Shown here piece after piece: positions 13,210 through 14,417 of a stretch of DNA of 14,417 bases (position 1 is the stretch's first letter; each line of letters opens with the position of its first letter). Position numbers and translations under genes: made by a program. The DNA is from Sphingomonadales bacterium (GTDB lineage Bacteria; Pseudomonadota; Alphaproteobacteria; Sphingomonadales; Sphingomonadaceae). Under the pieces are notes generated by a model. That model had not been told where the DNA came from and made no database searches. It worked only from the letters and a program-made list of their open reading frames with translations. The DNA lies in contig JAAFIT010000017.1 of assembly GCA_013298745.1 (NCBI GenBank), positions 1 through 14,417 of the forward strand, in the 5' to 3' direction.

Positions 13210-14417
13210 CAGTTTTCCTCGGGCTTTTCAATCGGCGCTTCGGGATCGCCGATTTCAAAGGTCGGGGGCAGGATGAGATTATCGGTGCGGAGCCACGACG
13301 GCATCATCTCGTTCGCGACAACCGCTTCCGCGGCGCGCGCTTCCAGTGCCTTTGCCCGCTCCCGCGCTTCGCGTTCGGCGCGCATCTTGGCTTCGATCGG
13401 CCCCAGCGCCTTCAGGGCGCGTTCCGGCTCGAACAGGAACGTCAAGACGTCGCGAGCGATAGGGGCGGCATAGCGGCCGCCGGCGATGCCGTGCTCGATG
13501 ATGACACTGACGGCATAGCGCGGGGCGTCGGCGGGCGCGAAGGCGACGAACAGGGCATGGTCGCGCTGCTTCCAGGGCAGGGCCTCGTTGCGCTTGACGC
13601 CGCTGCGGCGCTCGGCGGCGCTGATGCGGCGCACCTGCGCGGTGCCGGTCTTGCCGGCGATCTTGACGCCTGGCACCGGTGAGCGGCCACCGCGCGCCGT
13701 GCCGATGCCCGAATTGACGACGTCGTACATGCCCTGGCGGACCAGATCGAGGTGTTCATCGGGAATGCCGAGCGAGGCGAATTGCGGCGCCGGCGCGCCG
13801 GCGGGCGGCAGGATCAGCCGCGGCATCACTTCGCGACCGCTGGCGATGCGCGCCGTCATCACCGCCAATTGCAGCGGATTGGCGGTCAGATAGCCTTGGC
13901 CGATCGAGGTGTTGAGCGTTTCGCCGCTGTTCCAGTCCTTGTCATAACGCTTTCGCTTCCACGCGGTATCGGGAACGATGCCGGCGGCCTGGCCGGCGAG
14001 CGGCAGTTCATATTTCTGGCCCAGCCCCATGCGCCGTGCCATGTCGGCAATGGCGTCGATGCCGATCTGGCGGCCAAAGGCATAGAAATAGACATCGCAG
14101 CTTTTGGGCAGCGCCGTGTGCATGTCGACAAAGCCATGGCCGCGGCGGGAATGGCAGTGCCAGGTGTTGTTGCCCATTTTATAGCGACCGGTACAGCGCA
14201 CACCGTCATCGGGCGCCACGCCGGCTTCCAGCGCCGCCAGCGCGGTGACCATCTTGAAGGTTGAACCCGGTGGGTACAGGCCCATGGCGCTCTTGTTTAG
14301 CAGCGGTGTGTGGTCGTCCTCCTGCAGTTCCTTCCACAATTTGCTGGGTACGCGGGTGGAAAAGATGTTCGGATCATAGGCCGGCATCGACACCATGGTG
14401 AGAATGTCACCGGTTTC
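13209..14417 (-). CDS. mrdA: Penicillin-binding protein 2 (transpeptidase), N-terminus outside window
   Basis: The frame runs off the right edge; 402 C-terminal residues are visible, roughly two thirds of a usual PBP2. The transpeptidase motifs are all present (numbered from the first visible residue): Ser52-Lys55 in PPGSTFK, the second motif Ser106-Cys-Asp in PKSCDVYFY, and Lys256-Thr-Gly in AGKTGTAQ. It cross-links peptidoglycan in the periplasm during side-wall growth, partnered with RodA encoded next. Two cysteines (RCTG...WHCHS) flank a glycine-rich loop. The C-terminal ~70 residues form a charged Arg/Glu/Ala-rich tail after the catalytic domain, probably helical and ending in PEEN. Confidence 0.97.
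   Translation of the reverse strand, partial: ETGDILTMVSMPAYDPNIFSTRVPSKLWKELQEDDHTPLLNKSAMGLYPPGSTFKMVTALAALEAGVAPDDGVRCTGRYKMGNNTWHCHSRRGHGFVDMHTALPKSCDVYFYAFGRQIGIDAIADMARRMGLGQKYELPLAGQAAGIVPDTAWKRKRYDKDWNSGETLNTSIGQGYLTANPLQLAVMTARIASGREVMPRLILPPAGAPAPQFASLGIPDEHLDLVRQGMYDVVNSGIGTARGGRSPVPGVKIAGKTGTAQVRRISAAERRSGVKRNEALPWKQRDHALFVAFAPADAPRYAVSVIIEHGIAGGRYAAPIARDVLTFLFEPERALKALGPIEAKMRAEREARERAKALEARAAEAVVANEMMPSWLRTDNLILPPTFEIGDPEAPIEKPEEN

Noticed and set aside
13491..14264. Several + strand frames across the right edge
   Set aside because: They are antisense to mrdA, whose SxxK, SCD and KTG motifs fix the true frame.

Overview
The window looks like a chromosomal segment of a GC-rich alphaproteobacterium, most likely in Sphingomonadales. 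The grounds are the style of the TonB-dependent receptor (a plug with an EIVVTAQ box), the LacI/MFS/TonB-receptor neighbourhood typical of sphingomonad catabolic loci, and the mrdA-rodA pair. This taxonomic guess rests on family resemblance only.

Left part (1-5785): two convergent gene sets meet near 1430-1520. On the + strand, two tightly coupled genes encode double-domain SnoaL/NTF2-like proteins; the first is cut by the window edge. On the - strand, lacI, a MetE-type zinc methyltransferase (catalytic half only) and an HpcH/HpaI aldolase form a compact operon. After the aldolase, a 4-base GTGA overlap opens a further reading frame. It encodes a clean Tat-type signal peptide and then runs into the opposite-strand SnoaL gene, so it appears to be the stump of a lost fourth gene. 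An MFS transporter diverges from lacI across an 82-base control region that holds a perfect inverted repeat. Together these look like a regulated uptake-and-breakdown cassette of unknown substrate.

Middle part (5786-11696): all genes are on the + strand. They are a TonB-dependent outer-membrane receptor, a strong intrinsic terminator, a single-chain iron-sulfur L-serine dehydratase, a small alpha/beta-hydrolase esterase and an M14-family metallocarboxypeptidase. The 302 bases between the dehydratase and the esterase hold a very AT-rich promoter-like element. It is followed by a leader with several perfect inverted repeats, two of them interleaved, which could be a regulatory RNA.

Right part (11697-14417): a tRNA-Lys(CTT) gene, rodA, and the 3' two-thirds or so of mrdA (PBP2), all on the - strand. 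This is core cell-elongation machinery and contrasts with the accessory-looking catabolic genes to the left. No IS element, CRISPR array, rRNA or integrase was seen.
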